NCBI RefSeq assembly: GCF_023566055.1
Contig: NZ_JALIQP010000002.1
Location: forward strand, 1 to 64,000
Direction of reading: 5' to 3'
Source: Halosolutus amylolyticus
GTDB lineage: Archaea; Halobacteriota; Halobacteria; Halobacteriales; Natrialbaceae
Length of the DNA: 64,000 bases
Shown piece by piece: positions 36,723 through 45,800 of this stretch. The notes under the pieces are model-generated. The model saw only the letters and a program-made list of their open reading frames with translations, searched no databases and was not told the origin of the DNA. Position numbers and translations under genes: made by a program. Numbering within the stretch: the first letter of the stretch is position 1; each line of letters opens with the position of its first letter.

Positions 36723-37346
36723 TCACTCCCGCCCGTAGTAAATCGATTCGTCCTCGGCGGTGGATAGTTCCTGACGGATGACGTCTGCGGACTCGAGTGC
36801 GGCTTCTTTCTCCACGATGATCTCGTCGTCGAGAAGCGCTCGAGCATCCTCGAACCAGTCGAACAGTGCTTCCTCGAACGCCCGTTTGACGTCCGGGAGC
36901 GAGCTATGCGCGTAGACGTTGACTCGACCCCCGCCCCGAACGAGCTTCGAACGGGTTTCGACGAGGCCGGCGTCGTCCATGTGGTGGAGTAGCTGGCGGA
37001 CGTACCCTTCGGAGTAGTCGAAGACGCTGGCGATTTCGGTGACAGTCATCTCCCCCTCCTCCATGAGCGCGATACAGATCGCGATCTCCGTGTCCGAAAT
37101 TCCGAATACGTGCGCGAGCAGCGTCGGCAGGTCGGGTGATTCGGTCGGTCGCTGTCGCTCGACGGGGACCATGGACGATCCGCAACACTGCATCGGCTCG
37201 GCCCCGAACCCGACGCTCTCACATCGTTCACAGGCGTACGCGGTGAACGTCGCCGTTCCATCGGAGTTCGTGGTGGTATCCGACGTTCCGGCGCGCGCCC
37301 GATCGACCGGTTCCTCTTCTACCACGCTCTCGTCCGTACTTGCCAT
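36723..37346 (-). CDS. Zinc-ribbon plus winged-helix (TrmB-like) regulator
   Basis: 207 residues from the ATG at 37346; the codon before it is GTG. After a variable acidic start there is a small zinc ribbon (YACERCESVGFGAEPMQCC, about 38-56) and then a winged helix (TEIAICIALMEEGEMTVTEI and FDYSEGYVRQLLHHMDDAGL, about 85-145), ending in a helical tail rich in Glu. The helix-turn-helix resembles TrmB-type regulators. It is divergent from the CuA/propeller operon across a 369-base AT-rich gap, so it is the likely local regulator of that operon, perhaps sensing redox or copper; that is inference. Confidence 0.78.
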   Translation of the reverse strand: MASTDESVVEEEPVDRARAGTSDTTTNSDGTATFTAYACERCESVGFGAEPMQCCGSSMVPVERQRPTESPDLPTLLAHVFGISDTEIAICIALMEEGEMTVTEIASVFDYSEGYVRQLLHHMDDAGLVETRSKLVRGGGRVNVYAHSSLPDVKRAFEEALFDWFEDARALLDDEIIVEKEAALESADVIRQELSTAEDESIYYGRE

Positions 37347-37715
37347 CACACCTGCACTAGCGGACGCGCCGCGGTAGGGGTGTCTGCGTATTATTCAGGC
37401 ATTCAAGTACCCGGTGGCGAGAGCGATTGGATCGAGACGACGCTCCACGGTCCGGCACCACGGGAGCGAGCGGCCGATCGACCGCGCAGATATCGCATAT
37501 TGAAACACACATGAATCATGCCCTACAGAATTAGTTATATAGTGGGCTATTTGAAACGCATAAGTATTTCGCGTCCAAAGGTAACCGATCTCCGGACGGT
37601 ACGGCATTGATATAGAGCTATCAGCCAGCGTATATAATTCGGGGGGCTTCTCCTTCGGTGTCGGGATTCAGAGCAACCGCCTTCCACTACCCCGGCCGAT
37701 ATTCGACTGCACAGC
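37347..37715. promoter_or_regulatory. AT-rich divergent control region between zinc-ribbon regulator and CuA operon
   Basis: 369 bases with no gene. It is clearly more AT-rich than its flanks and holds several TATA-like sequences, including TTATATA at about 37535-37541 and GTATATAA at about 37629-37637. A partial repeat (ATATTGAAAC, ATTTGAAACG) occurs at about 37498 and 37549. The expected promoters for both genes and binding sites for the regulator lie here, but I cannot define a single operator. Confidence 0.45.
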
Positions 37716-38213
37716 ATGAAAGTACGTCGTCGAAAATTGTTGCTGATCTGTGCAGGGACGGTCCCTGCCACAGCCGGGTGTATGGGCGATGGTGAAAGTG
37801 ATACCGGGGACGGCGAAGACACCGAATCGGATAACTCCCCAACGGGGGACGATAGCGAGTCAGACGGATCGAGTGATAGCGACTCCGACGTCGATCCGGA
37901 CGACGTCGACAGGACCATCGAAGTCGAAGGGTGGTCCTTTGGCTGGGATCCGAGCGAGATCGAAGTCGCACGCGGCGAGACGATCGAACTCGTCGTTTCG
38001 GTCGAAGATGACGGTATCGGCGACGGGCATGGGCTGGCGATTCCTGCCTTCGACGTCGGCATCGCGCCGATTTACCCGGACCAGTCGGAGTCGGCAGTCT
38101 TCGTCGCCGACGAGGTGGGCGAGTTCCAGATGCTGTGCTCGGTTCAGTGCAGCCAACCTGGGGCAGGTACCGGACACGAACAGATGATCGGTTCGTTTAT
38201 AGTAACTGAATGA
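37716..38213 (+). CDS. CuA-type cupredoxin lipoprotein
   Basis: 165 residues. The N terminus KVRRRKLLLICAG and the ATAGC lipobox (Cys 22) mark an exported lipoprotein; an Asp/Ser/Glu-rich linker of about 45 residues follows. The remaining 100 residues are a single cupredoxin domain like cytochrome oxidase subunit II or the NosZ C-terminal domain. Candidate CuA ligands are His 105 in GDGHGLAIPAF, Cys 141 and Cys 145 in CSVQC, His 154 and Met 157 in GHEQM. Standard CuA spacing is C-x3-C-x3-H-x2-M; here eight residues separate the second Cys from His, so the loop is five longer. No membrane helices of a true oxidase subunit. Coupled by ATGA overlap to the beta-propeller gene, its presumed electron partner. 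Confidence 0.82.
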   Translation: MKVRRRKLLLICAGTVPATAGCMGDGESDTGDGEDTESDNSPTGDDSESDGSSDSDSDVDPDDVDRTIEVEGWSFGWDPSEIEVARGETIELVVSVEDDGIGDGHGLAIPAFDVGIAPIYPDQSESAVFVADEVGEFQMLCSVQCSQPGAGTGHEQMIGSFIVTE

Positions 38214-39643
38214 CAATGACTAACAGAACAGACGGCGTTTCGAGACGGAAGTTCATCCTGGCCACCGGTGCAGTGTCGGTTGCTGGGCTGGCAGGGTGTA
38301 GTGAAACCGAAGAACAGGACGCCGCTATCCAGAAGGTCGAAGCCTCCGATCCCGAGACCGACGAGTCGGTCGTCGATCCGGACGGGTGGGCGACGAAGTA
38401 TTCGGAGCGACAGCAAGTTCACCTGACGGACGAACTGGATTCGTCGGGCGATCCCGCCTGGGACCAGTCGGAACACCCGCACGTGTACGTGACGTCGAAC
38501 GGCCCCGGGTACTCGGGACAGCTGTCCAGCGTAGATCTTCCCGGGATTTCGATCGTCGACGCCGATACCCACGAGGAAGTCGTCAGCAAGCAGTTCGACC
38601 TGGGGATCGACGAACCGTTCGAGCCACACGGATGTGCCGTCTCCCCCGACGGTAAGTGGATCTATTCCCTCACCGGTGGGGGCGGTTTCAGCACTGGGAC
38701 CGGTCGATTGATGATCGTCAACGCGGAGACGCTGAAGATCGACAAGATCCTGACGACGGCCGGGATGCCACACCACGTCAAGACGTTCGAACTGTACGAC
38801 GGGAGGCCTGTCGTCCTCGCGTATACGTTCAACTGGTACAACGCCGAGCCGATGCGGGAGTCGACGACCGGCATGATCGTCATGGATCCCGCCGACGATC
38901 ACCGCGTCATCGGCGGCATCGACGGGGAAATGCTCCAGGAACACCCCTATCTCGCGTTCCCACACCCCGACGGTCGGCACCTGTTGATCAGTTGCCCGGA
39001 TGGGAAACACGAGCACGTCGACGGACTGTGGGCCGTCGTCGAGATGGAAAACTGGACCGCCGTCGACTTCTTCCCCGGCGGCCTCGGTCCGATCTACGGC
39101 GCTTTCACCGTCGACGGCCGACACGCATACCTCGGTGCCAGTTACGAGGATACCGTCTTCAAGTACGACGCCGCGGCCAACGAAGTGGTCGACGAGTCCA
39201 ACAGCGGTACGTTCGGCCTCTATGGCGTCACGCTCAGCCCGGACGAGAATTCGTTGTACACGGTTGGCAAGGGCGAAGGTTCCCACAACGTCGGCAAAAC
39301 CCTCGGAAAGGTCGACACGACTTCGATGAACGCCGTGGACGAGTTCGACTACGGCGTGACCCGCGGTGACCACGCGCTGGTCAACCCATTCCAGCCAAGC
39401 GAACTGTGGATCAGCGGGAACGCCAGCTTCAACGACGTCGTCTGGGACATGGAAACCGACCAGCGCGTCGAGAACATCGAGAAGTCCGGCAGTTCCCACA
39501 ACGGTGCGTTCGTCGACTACGAAACGGACGACGAGTGGAAGGTCGTATTCGACCAGGCGGGGTGGCACGGCTGGGCTCGTGACGAACAGATGGACCGCGT
39601 CGGAGCCGACGAAGTCGTCGAGTGGGGCAGCGAAGACGTCTAA
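38210..39643 (+). CDS. Histidine-rich beta-propeller Tat lipoprotein (NosZ/cd1-like fold)
   Basis: 477 residues; a second ATG at 38216 is possible. SRRKFILATGAVSVAGLAGC is a Tat lipoprotein signal (Cys 30). The rest is built of repeated beta-propeller units with SPDGKWIYSL, HPDGRHLLIS, VDGRHAYLGA and SPDENSLYTV. His residues recur in the loops of successive blades: EPHG (140), MPHH (188-189), HPYLAFPH (245-252), GSHN (359), GDHA (388), SSHN (430) and WHGW (453). This is the type of pattern that binds copper in nitrous oxide reductase or heme in cd1-type propellers. No cytochrome c motif CxxCH is present. The catalytic metal and reaction are unknown. Middle of a four-gene operon. Confidence 0.78.
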   Translation: MTMTNRTDGVSRRKFILATGAVSVAGLAGCSETEEQDAAIQKVEASDPETDESVVDPDGWATKYSERQQVHLTDELDSSGDPAWDQSEHPHVYVTSNGPGYSGQLSSVDLPGISIVDADTHEEVVSKQFDLGIDEPFEPHGCAVSPDGKWIYSLTGGGGFSTGTGRLMIVNAETLKIDKILTTAGMPHHVKTFELYDGRPVVLAYTFNWYNAEPMRESTTGMIVMDPADDHRVIGGIDGEMLQEHPYLAFPHPDGRHLLISCPDGKHEHVDGLWAVVEMENWTAVDFFPGGLGPIYGAFTVDGRHAYLGASYEDTVFKYDAAANEVVDESNSGTFGLYGVTLSPDENSLYTVGKGEGSHNVGKTLGKVDTTSMNAVDEFDYGVTRGDHALVNPFQPSELWISGNASFNDVVWDMETDQRVENIEKSGSSHNGAFVDYETDDEWKVVFDQAGWHGWARDEQMDRVGADEVVEWGSEDV

Positions 39644-39670
39644 GTCACCCTCGGCCAGCTACGCCAACAC

Positions 39671-40279
39671 ATGACCCCCATTACCCGCCCGATCGATCGG
39701 GCACAACTGCTGAAAGCGGTTGGAACTCTCGTCCTCGCCGTAGCGATCAGCTTCTCCTGGCTCAGCGTCGGGTACGTCCTCGACGGACCGCCCGATCTCG
39801 AGCGGGACGAAGACGCGATCCAAGACGCGCTCACGCGAACGAGCGACGGAGACATCGAGGTCACCGCCGTGTGGGCGGTAGAGGAGTACTTCGCCGTTCA
39901 GGACGTCGAACCGGCGGACATCGGAGTCGATCCGGAGACGCACCACGTCTTCGTGATCTACCTCGACACGCACACGAAAGAACTCCCGTCGGTCGACTGG
40001 ACCGAGCAGGCCGTGTTACGTGTCGACGGGGAGGAGTACCGGCCGATCGACGGGGAGCGACTCTCGGGCGGGTACCACCACTCTACGGAAACCGTCTCGT
40101 TTCCGAAAGAGCGCGGCGGGGATCAGGTGATTCCGGACGACGCCGCGGAGGTTTCCGTCCAGATCCGGGAGGATGCACTACGCGAGAGTCGGGATCGCGA
40201 GCTCTCGTGGTCGAATCCGCCGCTGGAACGAGAAAGCGCCGAAGACGAAGCGAACGAAAATAACGAGGTGAAACCATGA
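39671..40279 (+). CDS. Membrane-anchored protein of the CuA/propeller operon
   Basis: 202 residues. One N-terminal membrane helix (about 13-37, LLKAVGTLVLAVAISFSWLS) is followed by an extracytoplasmic domain of about 165 residues with THHVFVIYLDTHTKE and GGYHHSTETVSFPKE. It has several His residues but no Cys. I do not recognise the family. It begins 27 bases after the propeller gene and overlaps the CcdA-like gene by ATGA, so it belongs to the same transcript and is probably an assembly or electron-transfer partner. Confidence 0.7.
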   Translation: MTPITRPIDRAQLLKAVGTLVLAVAISFSWLSVGYVLDGPPDLERDEDAIQDALTRTSDGDIEVTAVWAVEEYFAVQDVEPADIGVDPETHHVFVIYLDTHTKELPSVDWTEQAVLRVDGEEYRPIDGERLSGGYHHSTETVSFPKERGGDQVIPDDAAEVSVQIREDALRESRDRELSWSNPPLERESAEDEANENNEVKP

Positions 40280-41034
40280 TCGACTTCCTATCGCTGGTGG
40301 CGGTCGCGCTGGGCCTGCTCGCAGTAACGATGACCCCCTGTCTGATCCAGTTGGTCTTCGTATATTTCGCGGCAGTCTCCGGCGTCTCCGTCGCCGAGGC
40401 AAACCGCGGTGCGTTGACCGAGAGCAAGTTACGGGCCCATCGTCTCACCGTCATCAAGTTGACGCTGGCATTCGTCGTCGGCTTCACGATCGTGTTCACG
40501 ACCGCGGGTGGACTGGTCGGACTGTACGGAGAGGCGGTTCAGGACTTCCCGCTGTGGGGTGCTGACTCCACCCTCGGCGAACGGATCTTCGGCGTGGGAT
40601 TCGTCATCCTGGGGCTCTGGATGGCAAACGTCTCCCGGGCTCCGGTCGCGTGCAAGATCCCATTCCCGTCGTTCGACCGCGACCCGCAGAACACGAGCGT
40701 TCTGGGGATGTTCTCGATCGGGTTCCTGTACATGTTCGGCTGCGCGACGTGCTTCAGCGGCGCGATCTTCGCCGGCCTTCTCGCCGTGCTCGGTACGACG
40801 GCCGCACCCCTCGAGGGTGCGCTCGTCATGTTGCTATTTAGCCTGGGCATCGGCGTTCCGTTGTTGGTCGCTGCGACGCTGCTGACGGACGTCTTCCCCT
40901 ATCTCGCGCGCTTCCAGCGTGTCGGTCGGATCGTCTCCCTGGTCGCCAGCCTCTTCATCGTCGGAATGGGGATCGTGGCGATATCGGGGAACTTCCACGT
41001 GCTCTCGGATCTGATCGCGACCGTCCTGCTCTGA
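40276..41034 (+). CDS. CcdA/DsbD-like integral membrane protein
   Basis: 252 residues, about six membrane helices. Paired cysteines in membrane-helix positions resemble CcdA/DsbD: MTPC in the first helix (Cys 22) and FGCATCFSG (Cys 156 and 159) in a later one. An additional Cys lies in PVACKIPF (126). CcdA proteins carry reducing equivalents across the membrane to keep extracytoplasmic thiols reduced, needed for CuA or heme insertion. Last gene of the operon with the CuA lipoprotein, which suggests maturation of the CuA Cys pair. Confidence 0.78.
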   Translation: MIDFLSLVAVALGLLAVTMTPCLIQLVFVYFAAVSGVSVAEANRGALTESKLRAHRLTVIKLTLAFVVGFTIVFTTAGGLVGLYGEAVQDFPLWGADSTLGERIFGVGFVILGLWMANVSRAPVACKIPFPSFDRDPQNTSVLGMFSIGFLYMFGCATCFSGAIFAGLLAVLGTTAAPLEGALVMLLFSLGIGVPLLVAATLLTDVFPYLARFQRVGRIVSLVASLFIVGMGIVAISGNFHVLSDLIATVLL

Positions 41035-41045
41035 CAAACTCGCGT

Positions 41046-41258
41046 TTGACCGACGACCACCACCGCATCTACGAACGACACGCGACGACGCGTTCTCCCT
41101 TCTCCAGTCTCGTGGCCCTCGAGGTCGCCGTAACGGACCGTCTCGACGATCGGACACTACTCGACGGTGACACGCACCAACTGACGGTCACCGGCTTGGA
41201 AGTCGAGCCGTCGATGGCCATGGTCACGACCGAGGTGGAGTCCGAGGTCGTCGTATGA
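41046..41258 (+). CDS. Possible 70-residue protein or gene fragment
   Basis: An open frame beginning with TTG, 11 bases after the CcdA-like stop; G/C at third positions is high, as in real genes. The sequence (RIYERHATTRSPFSSL, ALEVAVTDRLDD and LTVTGLEVEPSM) has no recognisable domain. It may be a short last gene of the operon or the remains of a longer one. Confidence 0.35.
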   Translation: MTDDHHRIYERHATTRSPFSSLVALEVAVTDRLDDRTLLDGDTHQLTVTGLEVEPSMAMVTTEVESEVVV

Positions 41259-41437
41259 ACCCCTGCCATCGGACTCCACGCCCCGACGATCGAGATCGCC
41301 GAACTTCTGGAATTCGCGGTCGGCCCCGACTCGACTTCATCGCCGCCCGGCGCATCCAGCATGACACTCTCGTCCTCTGTGCGTTCGCGATCGCGATCAG
41401 CTATCTCGGCTGGGAATCCATCGGGGACCGGCCTTGA
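41255..41437 (+). pseudogene. Possible decayed gene remnant
   Basis: Coding-like peptide segments appear in different frames: GLHAPTIEIAELLEFAVGPD in one, then DTLVLCAFAIAISYLG, membrane-like, in another. No intact protein joins them. This looks like a frameshifted fragment, but the evidence is weak. Confidence 0.25.
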
Positions 41438-41496
41438 CGGCACGGTTCCGCCGCCCCATCATTCATCCATTCTCGCCAGTAATTCATACTACGGAG

Positions 41497-41504
41497 AATA
41501 TTTA
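41497..41504 (+). promoter_or_regulatory. TATA box of PQQ-propeller lipoprotein gene
   Basis: AATATTTA about 27-34 bases before the ATG at 41531, consistent with a nearly leaderless transcript. Confidence 0.55.
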
Positions 41505-41530
41505 GTTGAAGATATCGAACGGGGGAGACA

Positions 41531-42763
41531 ATGACCGATCGGATGCCACGGACGCGGCGACGATGGCTCGGTACCTGTGCGAGCCTCGCAGGTGCGACTG
41601 CACTTGCGGGCTGTTTCGGGAGCGACGAGGACGGAACTGGCGATGGTGGGAACGATGAGGATGATGGTGGTGACAGCACGGACGCTGACGAGGAGACACT
41701 TGGCGGTGACTGGCCGATGTACGGCGTCGATCTGCAGAATACGGCTCATCACCCGGATGCGAACGGACCCGAGGGTGACGAAGTCACCGCACGCGCGGTA
41801 ACTGATACAGAGGAAACGGGGATTTACCCGGTTACGATCGCCGATGGAATGTTGTACGGAAATAGTGGCGGCAAAAAGATCTACGCACTCGATCTCGAGA
41901 CGGAAGAGATCGAATGGGAAGGTGACGTCAGCGGTTCGACAGCCGTCCGTGATGGGCGGGTGTACGGTCCCATTAGTGACGAAACGCTGTACGCCTACGA
42001 TGTCGACAGTGGAGACCAGTGGGAATCAGAACAGCACGACGAGATCGATGCCTTCGTCACACACCCGCTCCCGACAGCGGACGGCATTCTCATTGCCTCG
42101 GACGACGCGATCTGGGGGTTCGATTCGGATACAGGCGACTACACGCACATTATCGACACCCCGCTTACTAACCTCACCACCGATTGGCCCGCGTTCGCAG
42201 ACGACACGCTGTACATCGGCCGATCGGACGGGTTGCACGCGATTAACGTTGCGACTCCAGAAATCGAGTGGACGTTCCAGCCCGAAGATGAAGGAGGTTT
42301 GACCAATAGTAATCCTGCCATTAGTGACGGCACGGTCTATACGATAAAATTCACCTCGTGGAACGAGAAACAATTACTTGCGATCGACGCAGACTCCGGC
42401 GAGGAAGAGTGGGCGACCGAGATAGATATCGATGGAGTAAGTCCGGCCGTGGCCGACGGAACCGTTTACCTCGCTGGCTCCGAATCCCTCGTGGCCGTCA
42501 ATGCCGATTCGGGAACCGTAGAATGGGAACGGGGGGACGATATCGCCCTCGAACCGTACGACGTGGTCGTGGCAAACGGGATCTGTTATGTCACAACCTC
42601 GTTTCGAATCTGGGCACGCGATGCTGGGACCGGTGACCTCGTCTGGGAGTACCAGCGACCCGACGAAAGCGACATCCGATTCTCGGCATCGCCGACGGTA
42701 TTCGATGAGACGGTCTACGTCCCGTCCAGCGATGATACCCTGTACGCGATCGAAGAGGCCTGA
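41531..42763 (+). CDS. PQQ-binding-like beta-propeller Tat lipoprotein
   Basis: 410 residues. RRRWLGTCASLAGATALAGC is a Tat lipoprotein signal (Cys 28), followed by a Gly/Asp/Glu linker. From residue 55 there are repeated PQQ-type blades (YALDLETEEIEWEGDV, LYAYDVDSGDQWESEQ, LLAIDADSGEEEWATEI and IWARDAGTGDLVWEYQ). Such haloarchaeal proteins are usually annotated PQQ-like or BamB-like; many lack bound PQQ and may act as binding or scaffold proteins. It has its own promoter and follows the CuA operon by 500 bases, so it is probably separate from it. Confidence 0.85.
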   Translation: MTDRMPRTRRRWLGTCASLAGATALAGCFGSDEDGTGDGGNDEDDGGDSTDADEETLGGDWPMYGVDLQNTAHHPDANGPEGDEVTARAVTDTEETGIYPVTIADGMLYGNSGGKKIYALDLETEEIEWEGDVSGSTAVRDGRVYGPISDETLYAYDVDSGDQWESEQHDEIDAFVTHPLPTADGILIASDDAIWGFDSDTGDYTHIIDTPLTNLTTDWPAFADDTLYIGRSDGLHAINVATPEIEWTFQPEDEGGLTNSNPAISDGTVYTIKFTSWNEKQLLAIDADSGEEEWATEIDIDGVSPAVADGTVYLAGSESLVAVNADSGTVEWERGDDIALEPYDVVVANGICYVTTSFRIWARDAGTGDLVWEYQRPDESDIRFSASPTVFDETVYVPSSDDTLYAIEEA

Positions 42764-42881
42764 TTTGAGAGGGGGTCCATTCGCTGGAGGAGTAACTCCC
42801 AGACAGGTGTCGACAAGGATCTCTCCTACTTGGTCGCAGAAATAATCGGTCCGGGATCGAATGAGAAGCGTAGCGGTGGCG

Positions 42882-45800
42882 TTACAGACAATTCTCCTCG
42901 GGTTCGGGATCGTCTTCACCGAACTCGGGCCCAGTCTCGTTCCAGAGCGGTGAACACATTTCTCCTGGAGCGCCAGCCATCGTGTTATCGCCGACACCGG
43001 GAGCACCCTGTGGCAGGAACTGCGGCGCGGGCACGACGACGAGGATCGTCTGGTTGGTCTCGTACGTGATCGGATCGGTCGATCCCAGCTGGACCTCGTC
43101 CCCGTCGGGGGTCTCCAGCATGACGTCTTTGTCCTCGCGGACGTACGTCGTCGAGTCGGTCACCGACGGATCGCTGCTGGTCGCCTCTACCTCGAAGCGG
43201 GCGTACTCGCCCTCGACATCGATGTGCCAGACGTCGACCTGCAGGTAGAACAGCGGCGGCCACGGGATCAATGGGAAGCCCGGGAGATTGACTTCGTTCT
43301 CGTAGGCGGCACCCATCGGTGCGAAGTCCACGTCCTCGTCGATATCTAGCGGACCATCGCCCTCGGCCCGAACCGCAGGTACCTCGGTCTGGTTGACCGC
43401 AACCTGTGACGAGTGGTAAGTCGGCGAGCCATCGACATCGATGTGGACGTCGTTCAGTACCTCCGGCGTGTCGACTTCGGCACCGCCTTCGTCCTGCAGC
43501 ATCTCCTCGCCAGATCCAAGCATCTCGTCCAGTAAGTCCATCGGACCGCCGATAATCTCGTTTGCCGAATCCAAAAACTCACCAAGGAGACTATCTATTA
43601 GATTTCCACCGCCCGTAGTCACGTTTTCGTGATGAGTCGCCAGTTCATCGATATACTTATATATATTATCGAAGTACAGTTGTCGAGCCTCCATCTTGGC
43701 GGCGCCCGGGGCGTTGTCAAAGTCATCGCTTTCGTTCACGTACTCGTCTTCCATCTCTTTGACATTATCGGACATCTCGCGTATTGGGCTCTCGTCGGCC
43801 GTCAGCATCTCAATGACTTCGGCCTCGACCGGTTCGATCTCTGTCACGGTCTCGTTATGAACTTCGATTAGATCCTCCCAGACGATATAGCTGTGAAGAC
43901 TCCCGTCGCTCCGGGGCGATAACTGGATCTCTTCGTCGAAGTTACGATCGTAATTGATCGCGTCTTCGAAGTCGCTTACCGATTCGACATCGGCCGCTCT
44001 CGGCCGGATCCAGCTTTCGAATTCCGAATCGCTGTCGAAGTCACGCCCGAAGTACACTTCAGTTACCTCGTCAGAAGCGTCTTCCCAGTTGGTCGGGCTT
44101 CCCACGTATGGATCCGGAGAGCCACCCCGGTCGAGAACGTGTTCGACGCTGCTTGGATTGATTTCCAGATCAGGTGCGAACTCTCCATCCAGTTCGAATG
44201 CCGTCGTGTAATTCGTATTCCTTGACTCGTACTTGACGACGTCCGGTGATGAGTTCGTATTCGTGTTGTTCCACCTCCTCTTCGTCGTATACCGCATCTC
44301 TACCTCGATTTCGACCGAAACGAGCGATCGATCGAGACTTGAATCGCCGTCATCAGCGGTCGTCTTGTCGATACTGGCATCTACACGTTCCCGCCACGTG
44401 TAGTACTCCGGATCCATTTCGGTCAAATTGTCGACGTCGTACTCATCCGGATCGAGGTAGGGTGTCGGTGGATGGGTGCCGCCATCACTACTCGGATAGC
44501 TGTGGACGCTTCCGAGTTTCCCGTTTACCGTATACACATCGTCAATAGCGGTATCTGTATTGTCCATATTAACGGCTTCTTCCCGTAGAGTTTCGAGGGA
44601 ATCTAGCAAATTGGACAGTTCGTCAATTTTGTCGTCTAGATCACCAATATCAGTTCGATCGTTTTCGGCGTCATCGTAATAGTCCTCGAGGTACTCTTCG
44701 TTAAATCGCTCCGTCTCATTTAGCTCCTCCCTCATTTCCCTCTCGAGGCCATCCTGATCGAGACTCGTTTCCATTTCGTACATGGACATATCCGCAAACG
44801 GATGCCCCTGGATCGTCCCGTTCTTGTCGATATTTCCGAGCATTCCCGTGATGATCTCCTCGATCGTGGGCATCTCCGGTAACTCGCCGTCCGGAGAGAG
44901 AATGCCTTCTGCACAGAGGTCCTCGACGCTACTGACGTTCTCGTCAGGATGGAGATCGTCTGCAATCGAGTCGAAATCGTACTTGTCACCCACGTCGAAC
45001 GCGCTGTCCGAGAGATCGTAGGCCATACACAGGAACGGCCCCGCCATCACGCGGTTCCCGTAATCGTCCTGCGTGCCGAAGACCTCCTGCTGGGCCGTAA
45101 ATCGCGCGTCGTTGGCCATGACCTCGGTGTGATCGTTCGGCGTGACGTTGTCGAATGCCCGATCTTCGACGTCACCCAGCAACCGATCGTAGTAGGCTTT
45201 CCCCCAGACGAGCGGCCACATGCGTTTGGCGAGGTCGTAACCGTAGCCCTCGCGATCCTGCACGCTCTCGATCATCCCCTTGTTCAGGTGGTCCTCGTAC
45301 TCGTCGACGCGATCGTGAAGTTCCATCATGGTCGTCCCCACAGCCACGGTGACATCGCGCGTCGTCGACGTCTCGACCTCGCCGTCCTCGTCGCGAACGG
45401 TGAACTCGATATCCTGGATCGTCACCTCCATCACGCCGTCGTCTTCCTCGAGGTCGACGTATTTGATCGCCGACTCCAGGTCGCTCTCGTCGGACCAGTC
45501 GTCGACCTCGGGCACCGATACCTCGACGGTCCGGCCCTGGCCGACGTCCTGTTCGCGCCCGTCGAGGGCCGCGGTGACCTCGGCGAGGATCGTGAGTTTC
45601 GTCTGGTCCTCGAACGCCTCGTCGTCGTCGATCGCGCCGTTCACGTCGCCATCGACGGTCGTCAGCGGCGATCGAACGACCTTGTCGGTCGCTCGGACGG
45701 TCGCGTGGCGGATCTGGCTGGTCGCGTACGCCTCGCCGCGATCGACGGCCATCTCGGTGCCGAGGTCGATCTCCGGGTCGCTTCTCGTCTCGAGCGTGGC

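Noticed and set aside
37716-38213. True cytochrome oxidase subunit II
   Set aside because: There are no two N-terminal membrane helices, the protein is a lipoprotein, and no subunit I gene is nearby.
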